This document shows positions 32,471-44,170 of a DNA stretch of 64,000 nucleotides, piece by piece (position 1 is the stretch's first letter; each line of letters opens with the position of its first letter). Source of the stretch: Sisyra terminalis (lineage: Eukaryota; Arthropoda; Insecta; Neuroptera; Sisyridae); NCBI GenBank assembly GCA_958496175.1, contig OY292274.1:31535482-31599481 (forward strand). Reading direction: 5' to 3'. Both the position numbers and the translations under genes were made by a program. The notes under the pieces are model-generated. The model was not told the origin of the DNA. It was given only the letters and a program-made list of their open reading frames with translations, and did no database searches.

Positions 32471-33841
32471 AAGTAAAATGACTAATAACTAAATAATTAC
32501 GAATTATAATAAAATATCACTAAATAAAGATGACTAACAAATATAGTCTGGCAACACTAAAGTGCATAAGCTCAACCAGAAATAAATATAAAGCCTATTT
32601 AAAAACCAATTTAAACAATGCAACTAATTACACAAATATAAGTGGATCGACAGTCGCGAAGTGACGAGTGATGTTTAAGCAGCTTTAATTTAATAAAAAA
32701 AAGTTATTAGGTAAAAATCATAAATGTATGATCCTTGAAATCAAGGGAGACAGTCTTTCTTTTGATTTATTTTAGAGCTTCTCAACTTTATTAATTCTAA
32801 GGAAAGTGGTCTTTTATAAATTTTATTATTAAGTGGTATTATTAAAGACGTTTTTCCACATTAAATTGAATTAAAAAAATGCTAGATAACTATTAACAAC
32901 TAGATAAATATTTCGTATGTTGATATATTTTTATCTCGCAATTATCTCTAACCGAAAAGTCATCATACACCAATACTTGGTGTTAATGCTCTTTGAGTCC
33001 AATCGCGAAATACTTTGTAAAGTATGCTATATGACGTCATTATCATTGTTCCTATAAGTGGTCAGCAAATGCAGGTCTAATAAACTTGATTAAGGAAAAT
33101 CAAAAATATTTTTTTAAGAATATTACATCAAAACCATTATATTATTGTATGTTTTTATGAGATGTAAAAATAAATTGTAAAATTGATTTGTTAACATTGA
33201 AAAACAAATTTAAAAACTATTTTCATAAGACTATCTGCTTTAAAAAATTGTTGGTTCATCTGGAAAATTCACAAAAAAATTTCAAATAAATATTTTTAGA
33301 AGATAACCACAGTTCAGGGTCATTAAATGTAAGTTAGATTAACACATTCATGATCTAATGATGATGTTTACGATGTTAATAACTACAATATGTTATATCT
33401 TATTATAATACCTATAAGATTAACATGTATTGTAATATGTTTCTATCTTCACATTGTAAATTAAGAGTTTGTACAGAATTTAAATATTTTTTATTCTTGG
33501 TATTCCCCAGTTTACAGACCTTTCCAAGAACATAAATTATTTCAATGACAAAACTGCAAATAAATATAAAATTAATGAACATTGACATACATACTTCCTA
33601 AAAACTTTCTCATAATTTAGTCTTATTGTTAGATAGCATTATCAAGGGTATAACCTTGAGAGAAGTTGGATTTTGTTTTATTAATTAGTGTAAAGCAAAA
33701 TATGGAATTTATAAAAATATCATCTTTGTTCAGACGATTGTGGTAAACTGTATCCCCACTTTAGTAAAACCGGAATTATTATAAAAAAATTAAAAGTTAA
33801 ACATAAAATATCTTACATTTAAAATCATCTTAGCAGTGAGA
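32471..33841. other. Intergenic region upstream of the yellow gene
   Basis: AT-rich, no repeat or gene recognised. TATAAAAAAA near 33779-33788 lies about 60 bp before the yellow ATG and is a possible core promoter element; a CTTAGCAGTG at 33829-33838 could be an initiator. Confidence 0.35.
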
Positions 33842-36800
33842 ATGATGCGATTTCAATTACTTCTAATATTTTTTGTTGCACTCGTCCGGTTAGAGTGTAC
33901 CGTAAGTGCTGCGGGCTATGGTAATTCACCGAGTTCTTCATCTTCACAAGCATTTCAACCCCTTTTTTCATGGAGTCGAATTAGCTACCAAAGTGCTCGT
34001 AGTGATGGGGTTGTTTACCCTTCAGAAAGTGGAGAAATGGCTCATAACAGTGAATTAATTACTCATAATTACATTCCTGAAAATAATGTTCCGATGGGAG
34101 TAACAAGATGGAGAAACACATTGTTCATTACAATGCCTCGTCGTCGTCAAGGAATTCCTGGTACTCTAAATACATTGGATCTTGATACCACTCAGAATGT
34201 GGGCCCACCATTAACACCATATCCAGATATGGCAACGAATTCTTTAGGGAACGAAAATTCGGCAGTAAAATTAGTTTCAGTTTATCGTACTACGGCTGAT
34301 GAATGCAATCGATTATGGTTTGTTGACACAGGTCTTCTTGAATATCCTGGTAAGTATTCTATTGTTTAACACATTTAATTGGTCTTCAAAAATAAATGAT
34401 ATCTGTTTATGTTTAAGTATCACTGATGGGTTTAAAAATTAACAAAAATATAAAAATCAGTTTTATTTTCGGAAATAAAAAGCATTGTTTACGGAAATTT
34501 TATTTCAATAAGCAATATTTTTTCAATTTTTTTTATAAAAAAATATCAGTAGATATATTTCTCTTCCCAATTTATAAAAAGACATATTTATATGTTTTTA
34601 ATATAAATCGGTTCACATACATATATATTTATACAATAAACATTATATATACGACAACAACGCATAACATAACAACGCATATACCAAAAATTTATTAAAT
34701 GAGTTTTTCTATTTCAACAAACGTAATATTTCTCTTCTTTCTATTTCTATTTTTTTTATTTCACATTTTGCGAACTCTATATCGTTCGTGCATACGGAGA
34801 AAGAAACTTTTTCCGTGATTTAATATGTATCACCAAATAAAAAATATATCAATTCGTTTTCTCGAAAAAATATAGTAAAATAAAAAACAGTCTTTTATAA
34901 AGTTGGCAAGAATTGAGTAAGATTTAAGCTATTTTTGTGCGGACAATAAAATATTGATTTAAATATTTTTGAAAATATGAACACTCAAAAAGTTACTTTG
35001 ATGTGAGGACGTATGGTTAGTGGTTAACATTTGGGGTCTTAAAAGTTTATTTAAAAATAAAGTGTTTTTTTTTTTAAAAAATGAGAAAAGCATAAGACAA
35101 CACATTTAGATCTATCATTTAACAATACTAAAGATTAAAATTAATTCAAATGAAAAATGTTGCGTTTAGCAAGTTACCAATTTTCGTCGAATAACCCACC
35201 TTTTGTTGTTATTTTTTTTTTTTTTGTTATTTACCGTCGCATTATAACTATTTAGGTTTTCAGCGACTTTAGGGTTAATAAAAATCTGTAAAACGAGAAA
35301 TATCAAAAAATTTCCAATACGAGATTCAAATCCAACATATATCGGTTTTAAAGTGGCTACCTAGACCACTCGGCCACCACTAGAATTTCATTTATCTTTT
35401 TGTCGAAAACCAAAACGTATAATATTTTTTGAAAATAAAATTATGTAATAAAGATAAGGACGTCGTCCTTTTAGAATAGAATTTTTATTTAAAACTCAAG
35501 TTTCACTCACACGTTAATAATGAATTCAAAATAATGAATTACGCATAATTTTATATATTTTTAAACAATCATAAAATGTATGTTATAAATACTTCTTTTC
35601 AACCCTTTTAAGTAATCCTTGAAAAGTCTTAATACATTGTTGCGCAAAACTACTAAAATGGTTAAATAAAGTACCGCTCTATTAATGACGAAAATATAGA
35701 ATTATCTTAAGATACAAATTGTTATTTTCTTTTGTGAGATTTTTATGTTTTTACTACTTATTGTTTGATTTTTAAAATATCTATTTCTATTACATGTGTT
35801 ACTCTTCAGTATTGTTCCATTTTTTTTTGAATCAGTTCTAAGTACGTTAAAACGAAGAATTGTTAAATTTGCATAGGTATTGGAAAAAAGTGGCTTGATA
35901 GTTAGAACTAGGAACTTGAAAAATTAGCGTAGTAGATTTTATGTTCTTATTGAATTATATGTCAAAAAATTGCTCCGTTAATGATCCAGTAAAATTTTCA
36001 ACTGCTTTAAGTGATCTTTTCGGTAATTAGGATCGTTTGAGTTTAAATTGTATTCGATTTATAAAAGGAAAAAAACAGCAATTAAACAGTAACCATTCTA
36101 GTATTTCCATGCGTAAAATAAGGATATTTTTTTCTATTTTATTAGGTGGTGTATATGAAATATCAGGTTTTTCAGTAAATATATAAAACTGCTTATGTTT
36201 ATTTAGGAAAACATGTTCCATTATGGCCGTAACAGAAAGAGCAAATCTAAATGTGGATATATGTGGAAAAAATCATCCGTTTCATTCGTTAAGGTTACTT
36301 TTAATTGTAAGACCTGTAAAATTAAAAAGCAACAAAGAAAAAAAAACATTTTCAACTAAAATTAAATATTAAATCATAATAAACATCTTAATAGTGAACG
36401 TTATTCTGTATAACGGAATCTTTTATTGTACGAAGTTCAACACGACCAATGATGATTTTTCATATTGCTAATATTCTGAAAGTTTTCAATTGTTTTAGGA
36501 GATCGACAACAAGTTAAACCTGCAGCATTGATAGTGTTCGATTTAAAAACAAATCAATTCTTGTTTCAATACGAATTCCCTAATTCTGTTTTAACTGCTA
36601 GTTCTCAAATGGCAAGTTTAGCTGTCGATGTTTCCAAAAATAAATGTGATGAAGCTTTTGCCTACCTTCCAGATTTAGCAGGATACGGTCTCATCGTTTA
36701 CAGTTTAAAGTAATTCTACATCATTTGGAATACAAACGGGTAATATTGATTCTATTTTTAGGCAAGGACGTTCATGGCGATTTAATCACAATTATTTCCA

Positions 36801-39800
36801 TCAAGATCCACTTGGAGGGGACTTTGCTATAAACGAATTACGTTTTCAATGGGACGATGGTATATTCAGCATTGCGTTATCCCCTAAACGCAAACGAGGA
36901 GATCGCATAGCATATTTCCATGCAATGGCCAGTACACATGAATATTCTGTTTCTACAAATGTGTTGAAAGATGTCAATAATGCTAATCGATCAAATCATG
37001 GTTCCGATTTCGTTCATTTAGGAGACAAAGGAGATAAGAAACAAACATCAATGAGTATTCTGGATCCTAATACCGGTGTATTGTTCTATGCTTTGGTATG
37101 TTTCCATTTTATTAAAAAATTAAAAAGAGTACTTGCTGCATACATATTTGGATAACCATATAAGTCATATTAGTCTACATTCGTTTTGAAGGACTGGTTT
37201 ATAACCCTGGCATTAGAAATAATGATAAATCGAAAAAATCAGAAACTATGATTTGTGCATCTTGCGTATGTGGACTTACGCATATAAACCGATTCTCTCG
37301 GTAGATATCAGTGATTGGACCTTACAATCAAATTATAGGAATTACTTTAGATACTTTACATCCATAATATTTATGGACCAATAAAAAGTTATATACAATT
37401 CTAAGACTATGTCTAATAAAAATATAAATTTTAATCTTTCCCTTACACTCGTTGTCGGTTTCCATAAGAAGAATAGATCACATAATATTTTTTTGTATTT
37501 TCCCAAACTTAAACAAGTATAACAGTTGCCATTAAAGTATACACGAATAAAACAATATATTTTTAAATTATCCATTTTAACAAACTATTTCATATAGTTT
37601 GTTCGGGACGGTTATTATACAAAATGTAAGTTAAAAAATTGATAATGAGGACTAATGCTGACTAATGCGAGCCAGGTGACCGAAAACAGATTTTAGTAAT
37701 ATTTTTCCTTTGGGATTGTAGAGGGAAGAACAGGAATGTACGATAATTTTGATCTGTTTTTTTTTAATTTGACCAAATTGTCTAAACTTTAAAATTTAAT
37801 TTTCTCAATTCATCTCTCGTATTACATTTCAAAGCTCTCCATACTCTTCCTTTAATCTTATCTTTTTATTTATTTTTATAATTTACTAAAAAAAAGTTGG
37901 GACGTCATAACTGTCTTACTTTTCCGTTATTATTCGGTAATATAACAAAATTAATAAAACATAATTCATAAATTAATTATGTTAAAAGTTATAAGACAAG
38001 TAATGTGGTGAAAGATTTTTGGATAATTTTAGAGGATATGTTGCTTTAAAAATATTTTTTTTCCCTAAAATATTCCTAAAAATATTTTTTATTTGTGAGT
38101 TTTTTAATTGTGAATAAATCGAAAAAATGAAAGTTTTTTTTTCCAAAATAACAATGTCGATTTAAATGAAATTTGGATACATAGCATAAGTATATAACAG
38201 AGGCACAACTTTCAGAAAAATAAAAAACAGCCTTTAATCGTCATCAAAAATATTTGAGACAGATATTTTTTCTTAAAGCAGGCCATTCACGCTCCGACTT
38301 GCAGTCCAACTAGTCGGACTACTAGTAGGATCCTCTAGTTAGATCTTTATATCTTTTTAGAAATAACATATCCTTGAAAAATGATCCAAACCGAAAAATA
38401 TCAATTCTTTCCAAATACTTTCACCATATTTACCGTCCAAGGTCTTTAAATAAAAACAAAACGTTTATATTTATTGAATAAATAGTTATATTCCTATAGT
38501 TATATTTTTGATTTGGAAATAAAACTATCCACTAATAAGTTTCAAGAAAATATAATCACCGTTATACGCTATTCCAAACAATTGTACATACACTAAAGCT
38601 TCAATGGTTTTATTATTCGCGTGAACCTCTTTATTGTACACACAGGTAAATGCAATTCCATAAAAGACTGCTAAAAATTGTTGGCAAAGTGAATTTATAG
38701 TTTTTGGTCATCGGGACTTCTGGGTTGAAATCAGTTGGAACTTTTATTTCGTTACCATTCTGAACATTAAATGCATCAAAAAGCTTATTGGTGGCTGAGT
38801 GGTCTATGTGGCTTCTCCAAAACTAGTAGATTCGATCCTCGTATCGAGTAAATTATCAATATTTCTCGATTTACGGTTTTAAGTAACTCTAGAGTCGTTA
38901 AAAACTTTGGCAGTTATAAAGCGATGATAAATGACAAAAAAATAAAAATAAAAGTGTGATTATCACCAAATTCCGTAATTAGGAAGAAAAAAAATTGTAA
39001 AAGTTTTTTTTTTGTCACTTTTGTAATATTCGTGTAATTAGATTTTACCAATAGAGTAGTTCCCAGAAAAAAAATTTTAGACGAATTATATGAATGATTT
39101 GTAATTTTGAAAGTAAGGGAACGGTTTTTAAAAGCCATACCGTTATTGAATCGTATCGGTTATTATTTAATACAGAGCAAAAAGTTTGAGTCCTAACAGT
39201 ATTATTGTTATGTAAATATAATACTTTTCTGTAAAATGTTATTTGTTGTCCTGCATCATCAAAATGAACTACTTGTGTCTCTGTATTGTACTTACAGCGA
39301 TAATTTTCATTAAAGTCAATATGATTGATGTTCACATCTTTAAACAGGAAAAACCGGTGAATTTAAGGATTATATAAGCAAAGAAATAAGAAAAGTTAAG
39401 TTTGACTAGTTTAAAAGCTATTACCTCATATATTGTCATTCCCTCGTTTCAATTTAAAGTGAGGGAATGATGAATTGAACTATAACTTAAAAAATCTTGG
39501 TACATAAACTTTTGTTATATCTTATTTCTTTGTGCTTACTGTCTCTGAGAACTTACTTTACTGTGCAATTATGATTCAAATATAGTAAATATTTTATATT
39601 TTCAATGAGGTAATCACGACTGAAAATATAATTTTGAAATAATTGTTTTTTTCGAATAGATACTCTACACGTGTAAGATGCCTTAAATATATGAAATAAT
39701 TAGTGTCCGACCAAAACTAACGTTTACGGCCGAAACCGAATTTCGGCATCAGCCTCAGTTTCGGCTGAAACCGAAACTTTCATATAAGGTTATTTTTTCG

Positions 39801-41312
39801 TAGAAAAAAGTTATTCATAATTAGTCAGTCTTTACTTTTAAATCTTATAGGTATTCATTAATGATTTAGTTCCTAATATTTGAGCAAACCATTAACATAA
39901 CAAATTATTATAATTTCTTATTATAATATCGTATATATTAGTTCTCTTTCAAAAAAAATATTTATATTGAAACAAGGGGTAGGGGTTTATTTGAAAGAAA
40001 TTCACCTAATAGTTGTCTTTAATATTAGTTACGAATAACATAAAATAATAAAATCAAATCACAAAACAAAACTACTTTTTACCTACTATGTTCAGGTTCA
40101 CAAAATAGAAAATACTCTTTATTATATCTTAAAAACAAAATAACTCTTCTAAACTTTGATCAGTTTTCTTTGAACTGAAAAAAATATTAAAGATAATATT
40201 AACAAAGTTTAAATGAACTGATAGTTATCAGTATTCATAATTGAAAAATCAAATAAAAAGTGAAAAACAATAATTTTTTAACATTTTTTTCTCACGATTT
40301 CAGTTTCGATTTTGGTCCTAGTTTCGGCTTGATGTTAGCCGAAACTCGTTTTTTGACCGAAATTAGGCCGAAACCGAAAGTTCGGTCGGACACTAGAAAT
40401 AATAGATAGTATTGCGTACAATCAAAAATCGATGAGAGCCTTTATGAATGTTTACAGATGCGCTCATATATCAACTGTTAGTAAAGGTGTGAGGTAATGA
40501 TTTTTTTTTATGGGGTACATTTAAAAATATATTTGAAAACGTGTTCTTTACTTTTCATTCTAAATTCAAAAGATGTTTGAAAATCTATTTTGTTTTTAAT
40601 CGATTAGTGTTAGTTGCAAACTATTTTTTTCAATAATTTTTGATTTAGAAGTTCAAAAATATCCCAATCTAAAGTTTGGGACATAGTGAGGGAATGATTT
40701 TCAGGGTACTATTTATTTATTATTCTCTAGAGATATATATACGGTCCAAACTTATAACCAACACTATTAGCCCAAGTAAATGTTCTTTTCAGGGGAAAAA
40801 ATTACCACCATAGGTCACTTAGGTTTTTGTTAATATTGGAAGGACAAGAATTTCGATACTTTGTGAGAATTACCTAATAGTACAGCGACAGTGATATTAC
40901 ATTTTCTGGTTCCATGAGCAGGTGTAATGCACTTCTATAGAAAAATCACCAGAAGTAAAAGAATAAATATTTTTTTTAGTTTGTAGTCTTTATTTCAACG
41001 TACATGCATTTTAATATTAGTATTTTATAATAAATATAAGTTTAACAATTTTTTTAGGTCAATTTAAATGGATTGGGTTGCTGGAATACAAATAAACCAT
41101 TCACTAAAGAAAATAACGTAGTGCTGTTTACAGACAACGATCGATTCATCTATCCAGGAGATATTACAATTGATCCAGAAGGAAATTTATGGGTTTTGAC
41201 CAATACAATGCCATATTTTATTTACGCTAGTTTGAATTTTGATAATGTTAACTTCCGTGTATGGAAATTTAAAGCAATTGATTTAATTAAAAATACACGT
41301 TGTGCTTCTTAA
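33842..41312 (+). CDS. Yellow/MRJP-family secreted protein, four exons
   Basis: Spliced CDS, join(33842..34349, 36499..36709, 36762..37095, 41058..41312); introns are GT-AG in phases 1, 2 and 0; 1308 nt gives 435 residues. ATG 33842 is used (MMRFQLLLIFFVALVRLECT, a signal peptide). Family landmarks: HNYIPENNVPMGVTRW, FITMPRRRQGIPGTLN, ADECNRLWFVDTGLLEYPG, ALIVFDLKTNQ, LAVDVSKNKCDEAFAYLPDL, GYGLIVYSL, SWRFNHNYFHQDPLGGDF, FQWDDGIFSIALSP, YFHAMAS, GLGCWN, YPGDITIDPEGNLWVLTN. Yellow proteins are secreted beta-propellers; several act in cuticle and melanin pathways, others in eggs or unknown roles. It is not the canonical yellow; a yellow-b/c/d-type member is likely, so no symbol is given. Intron 3 (3962 bp) holds a MITE fragment, a SINE and a hAT-like MITE. 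Confidence 0.93.
35211..35380 (-). repeat. tRNA-derived SINE in yellow intron 1
   Basis: Minus strand: GTGGTGGCCGAGTGGTCTAG (A-box-like head), GGATTTGAATCTCGTATTGG (B-box-like), a body with CGAGTTTTACAG-like and CTAAAGTCGCTGAAAACCTA words, and an A-rich tail (T-run at 35211-35225). The same layout occurs at 38788-38945 and 63296-63465. The rest of intron 1 (34350-36498) is AT-rich with a weak relative of repeat family X near 35930-36010. Confidence 0.7.
38277..38345 (+). mobile_element. Fragment of the 185-bp Harbinger-like MITE
   Basis: TAA followed by AGCAGGCCATTCACGCTCCG matches an end of the MITE at 6562-6746, then CCAACTAGTCGGACTACTAG. Similarity stops near 38345 and the other end is missing. 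Confidence 0.7.
38788..38945 (+). repeat. tRNA-derived SINE in yellow intron 3
   Basis: TTGGTGGCTGAGTGGTCTAT (A-box head), AGATTCGATCCTCG (B-box-like), body TTTCTCGATTTACGG with AGTCGTTAAAAAC, and A-rich tail. Plus orientation. Same family as 35211-35380 and 63296-63465. Confidence 0.7.
39437..39470. repeat. Small hairpin in yellow intron 3
   Basis: TCATTCCCTC and its complement GAGGGAATGA lie 14 bp apart. The word GTGAGGGAATGA recurs near 40688-40700. Meaning unknown. Confidence 0.4.
39701..40395. mobile_element. 695-bp hAT-like MITE in yellow intron 3
   Basis: Terminal inverted repeats TAGTGTCCGACC are perfect for 12 bp, followed by many GGCCGAAACCGAA-type words near both ends. An exact 8-bp target duplication, GAAATAAT, lies at 39693-39700 and 40396-40403, diagnostic of hAT-type insertion. 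No ORF. Confidence 0.88.
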
Positions 41313-41324
41313 AATAATGATTTC

Positions 41325-41330
41325 AATAAA
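41325..41330 (+). promoter_or_regulatory. Poly(A) signal of the yellow gene
   Basis: AATAAA 13 bp after the yellow stop and about 50 bp from the stop of the convergent NDUFB3 gene. Confidence 0.55.
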
Positions 41331-41380
41331 CATAGAGCTTTACAAATGCATTGATTTGAACATGATTATAATTTTTTACA

Positions 41381-41788
41381 TTAGTGTGATCCATGAGACT
41401 CCTGTTTTTCATAAGTTTTTTGCACGAAAGCTGTGATGGCACCAGAAATAAATCCAACTAGCATACCTCGTGTAAAGAATAATAGAGCACGCTTTTTTGT
41501 GGTTGAAAATTCAGATTCTCGATAGCGCCATATTTCGTTTCGAATCCAAGGGTCCTTCAAACCTCGGCAGGCAAGTTTGTTTTGCAAATCCACTAAAGGA
41601 GGAGCGTCTTCTAGAACAAATTCGGTGTATTTTTGAATTACAATACCAGGACTCTTATGATGTCCATCGTGAGCTTTTCGTAATAGTGCTTTCATATTGA
41701 AACTTGGAAGTTTTTTTAATGAAAATACATTTTTAAAATTCATTTTGACACAATATGCCACCAAAAATAATCTATCACTGCTTCTCAC
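41381..41788 (-). CDS. NDUFB3: Complex I subunit NDUFB3 (B12), single exon
   Basis: Accessory subunit of the membrane arm of mitochondrial NADH dehydrogenase. The minus-strand ORF of 135 codons ends TAA at 41381-41383. The family core is clear: APPLVDLQNKLACRGLKDPWIRNEIWRYR, shown here in pieces as NKLACRGLKDPW and RNEIWRY. It is followed by one membrane segment (LVGFISGAITAFV) and a His-containing tail. B12 proteins are usually about 80-110 residues, so the true start may be an inner Met: MNFKNVF (15 residues in) or MKALLRKAHDGHH (about residue 32). The basic N-terminal stretch could act as a mitochondrial targeting region. Tail-to-tail with yellow, 68 bp between stops; no AATAAA was found downstream before the yellow coding end, so the two 3' UTRs may overlap. 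Confidence 0.9.
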   Translation of the reverse strand: MRSSDRLFLVAYCVKMNFKNVFSLKKLPSFNMKALLRKAHDGHHKSPGIVIQKYTEFVLEDAPPLVDLQNKLACRGLKDPWIRNEIWRYRESEFSTTKKRALLFFTRGMLVGFISGAITAFVQKTYEKQESHGSH

Positions 41789-41830
41789 TACAAAAGATAT
41801 GAATGATTATGGACAGCTGTGGAACGTTTT

Positions 41831-43610
41831 TAACGGTTGTTTTCAAATTTAATTGTTTGAAACATTGTGAATAAACAATTATCATTTTCTCACTATAGTT
41901 GACTATAGTAATAAATCTTTTTTTTTAAACTTTTTCTCAAAATATACTTTATTGCAGATTCGAATTTATTTTCAGAGTATAATAATTAAAAACAATAAGT
42001 ACAAATTTACCAGGCTTTGTCCGAGACTAGTAATAATGAAACAGTGCTATGGTCTATGGCGCTATTAATGCTATATAGCAATATTCCGCGACCTTTTCCC
42101 GTCTACAAAACAACAAAAAAATTTCTAGAATTTCGCGGCACACCAAAAGCTAAAATAAATTGTCATATACAATCCCTGTTAAAAGAGGCATTTAAAATTT
42201 AAATGTTTTTAAATGCCTTTTATAACTTCTTTGAGTATTTTTAACAATAGGTCGATTCTAACACGGTCGATAGAAAAGTAAGTGATAGAAAAACTGATGT
42301 GCATGTAACAAAAAAAGGACAAAGGCTTAAATATGACCGGTGATCAGACATGCTACGAAACACTAAGCATCAGTTGCATATTTGTTATCATTGATTTCTA
42401 TACGTTTCTACTTATTATATTCTATTACATAGCATATATTTAAGTCTTTTTTATTTCGCTACAACATCAAAATACAAATTTATAAATGAATTTATAAATA
42501 ATAACGTTATTAAGATTCTATTAATTTCAAAACAAATTAGAATTGAGAATATATACTAATAATTTTGAAAGATTTGAAAACAAATCTCAATTGAATTTGT
42601 ACTTTTCCGCTTTTAATAACACTGTTGATTTCATGACTCGCCTTCAAATACATTCTCTTATGTTTTTTTTTCCAAATCCCGCTGGCGGCGGTAACAATTT
42701 TATAACATAAATTTATTTAGTTTTTGATAAACGTCTTTTATTTACTTTGATATTATGGTATCTTCGATTTGCTTCATAATTAAATTATTTGAAAATATTT
42801 CATATAATTTTTGCAACAGCACGTGTACACTTAGTTTTTCAATATATAAAAAGAATGCTAGTTGAATTTGTATTTTACTGCCAATAATGAATACACCCAG
42901 CATCTCCTTCCAAGAACCAAATTGACAACTCCTGATAGAGCATAACAAAGACAATATATATTTCTATCTTAGAATTTCTTAGCGTTTAATCAAAATTTCT
43001 ATTGCATTGAATAAATTTCTAATTCTATTACATTTCCGTCATTTAGAAGTGGTAGGAGAAAGACATTTTAATGTTCAAAAAAACCAATAAAAATCCTTTA
43101 AAGATATAAAAAAAATTTAAATGTAATCATTTCAAAATGCCTCTAACTGTTTTTTAACAAGGAAGTATTTGTGAAAATGTCAAATAAATTATATTTGATC
43201 GCGGCACACCTGTATTCAGCTCACAGCTCATCGGTTGCGGAGCACTGCTATATAGTATTAACTCATTCTTTTAACACTAAAACTAATTAGAAATAATTTC
43301 TGTATTATATAGAGAAAGCTTGAATGTATACGTGTTGGGTTCTTGTCCAATGCACAATTAACAGAATTTTAGAACGAAATACTGCAATGCTCAATATAAA
43401 CGAAAGGGTGTATCTAGTCCTTCAGAGGAAGATCTTTAAAATAAGACTTACTTTAAATTAAATATTTTGTTAAATTATAGATACGTAAAATAAAAATTTC
43501 ATCGAATTTATAAGGTTTCTTTCTTAAAATTATATAAATTCATTATATTAAATTTCGAAAAGGGCACGTCTCATAAACTTTAATTAAGTATCTATAATTT
43601 ACTACGTATA
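41831..43610. other. Intergenic stretch without recognised features
   Basis: AT-rich. The short frame at 42017-42202 lacks any recognisable motif and is not called. Confidence 0.4.
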
Positions 43611-43618
43611 CTATATAA

Positions 43619-43845
43619 CAGGGATGACGAATCTTTTTGAGGAGTGGATCAAATTGTGTTCATTTTTTAGTACTAGCTCGTGGGTCACAATGTGCATGAC
43701 GCCAATTAGCGTCTCACAAGATGAAACCTAGAGGGGGCGATACAAGTGCTATGGAAGTCTCTTTTTTCAAACAAAATGAACATATGGTTGCTTAGCCATC
43801 GCGAGCTACTAAAAAAGCTTGCGGGTCATAGGTTTGTAATCACTG
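43619..43845 (-). mobile_element. 227-bp hAT-like MITE with 8-bp target duplication
   Basis: Ends read CAGGGATGACGAATC on the left and, complemented, CAGTGATTACAAACCTATGA on the right. CTATATAA is repeated exactly at 43611-43618 and 43846-43853. The interior shares GATACAAGTGCTATGGAAGT with 27300-27530, in reverse. No ORF. Confidence 0.85.
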
Positions 43846-44019
43846 CTATATAATATCAAAATACTTCTGTAACTTTTGATTGCAAATTGGTCCCAAACTA
43901 TAAGTATTTTTTTTAAATATTATACCTCCTTAGAAGATACTAGTTGTTTTCATTTCCTGAAAAGTTTCAAAACACAGACATGTGCTCTATTCGAAATTGC
44001 ATATTTAATTTAGTTAATT

Positions 44020-44170
44020 TTTTTGTTAATTCAATTCTAATATTGTATAATTTTCTCTTTTGTTATTAAATTTTCATTATAGTTAATTTGATCACGGAAA
44101 ATATTAAAAACAAAGTAGAAAATGTAACGTTCCCCAATAGTGACGTCGTTGAAAGGAACATAAACCAACA
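44020..44170. repeat. Weak partial copy of the foldback family
   Basis: TTAATTCAATTCTAATATTG and AAAAACAAAGTAGAAAATGT with AACGTT resemble the centre and right arm of 55284-55505, but the outer arms are not preserved. Confidence 0.4.

Noticed and set aside
33836..33841. Start of the yellow ORF at GTG 33836
   Set aside because: ATG 33842 directly follows and begins a normal signal peptide; GTG initiation is not expected in a nuclear insect gene.
42017..42202. 61-codon open frame downstream of NDUFB3
   Set aside because: No recognisable family and no transcript signals.
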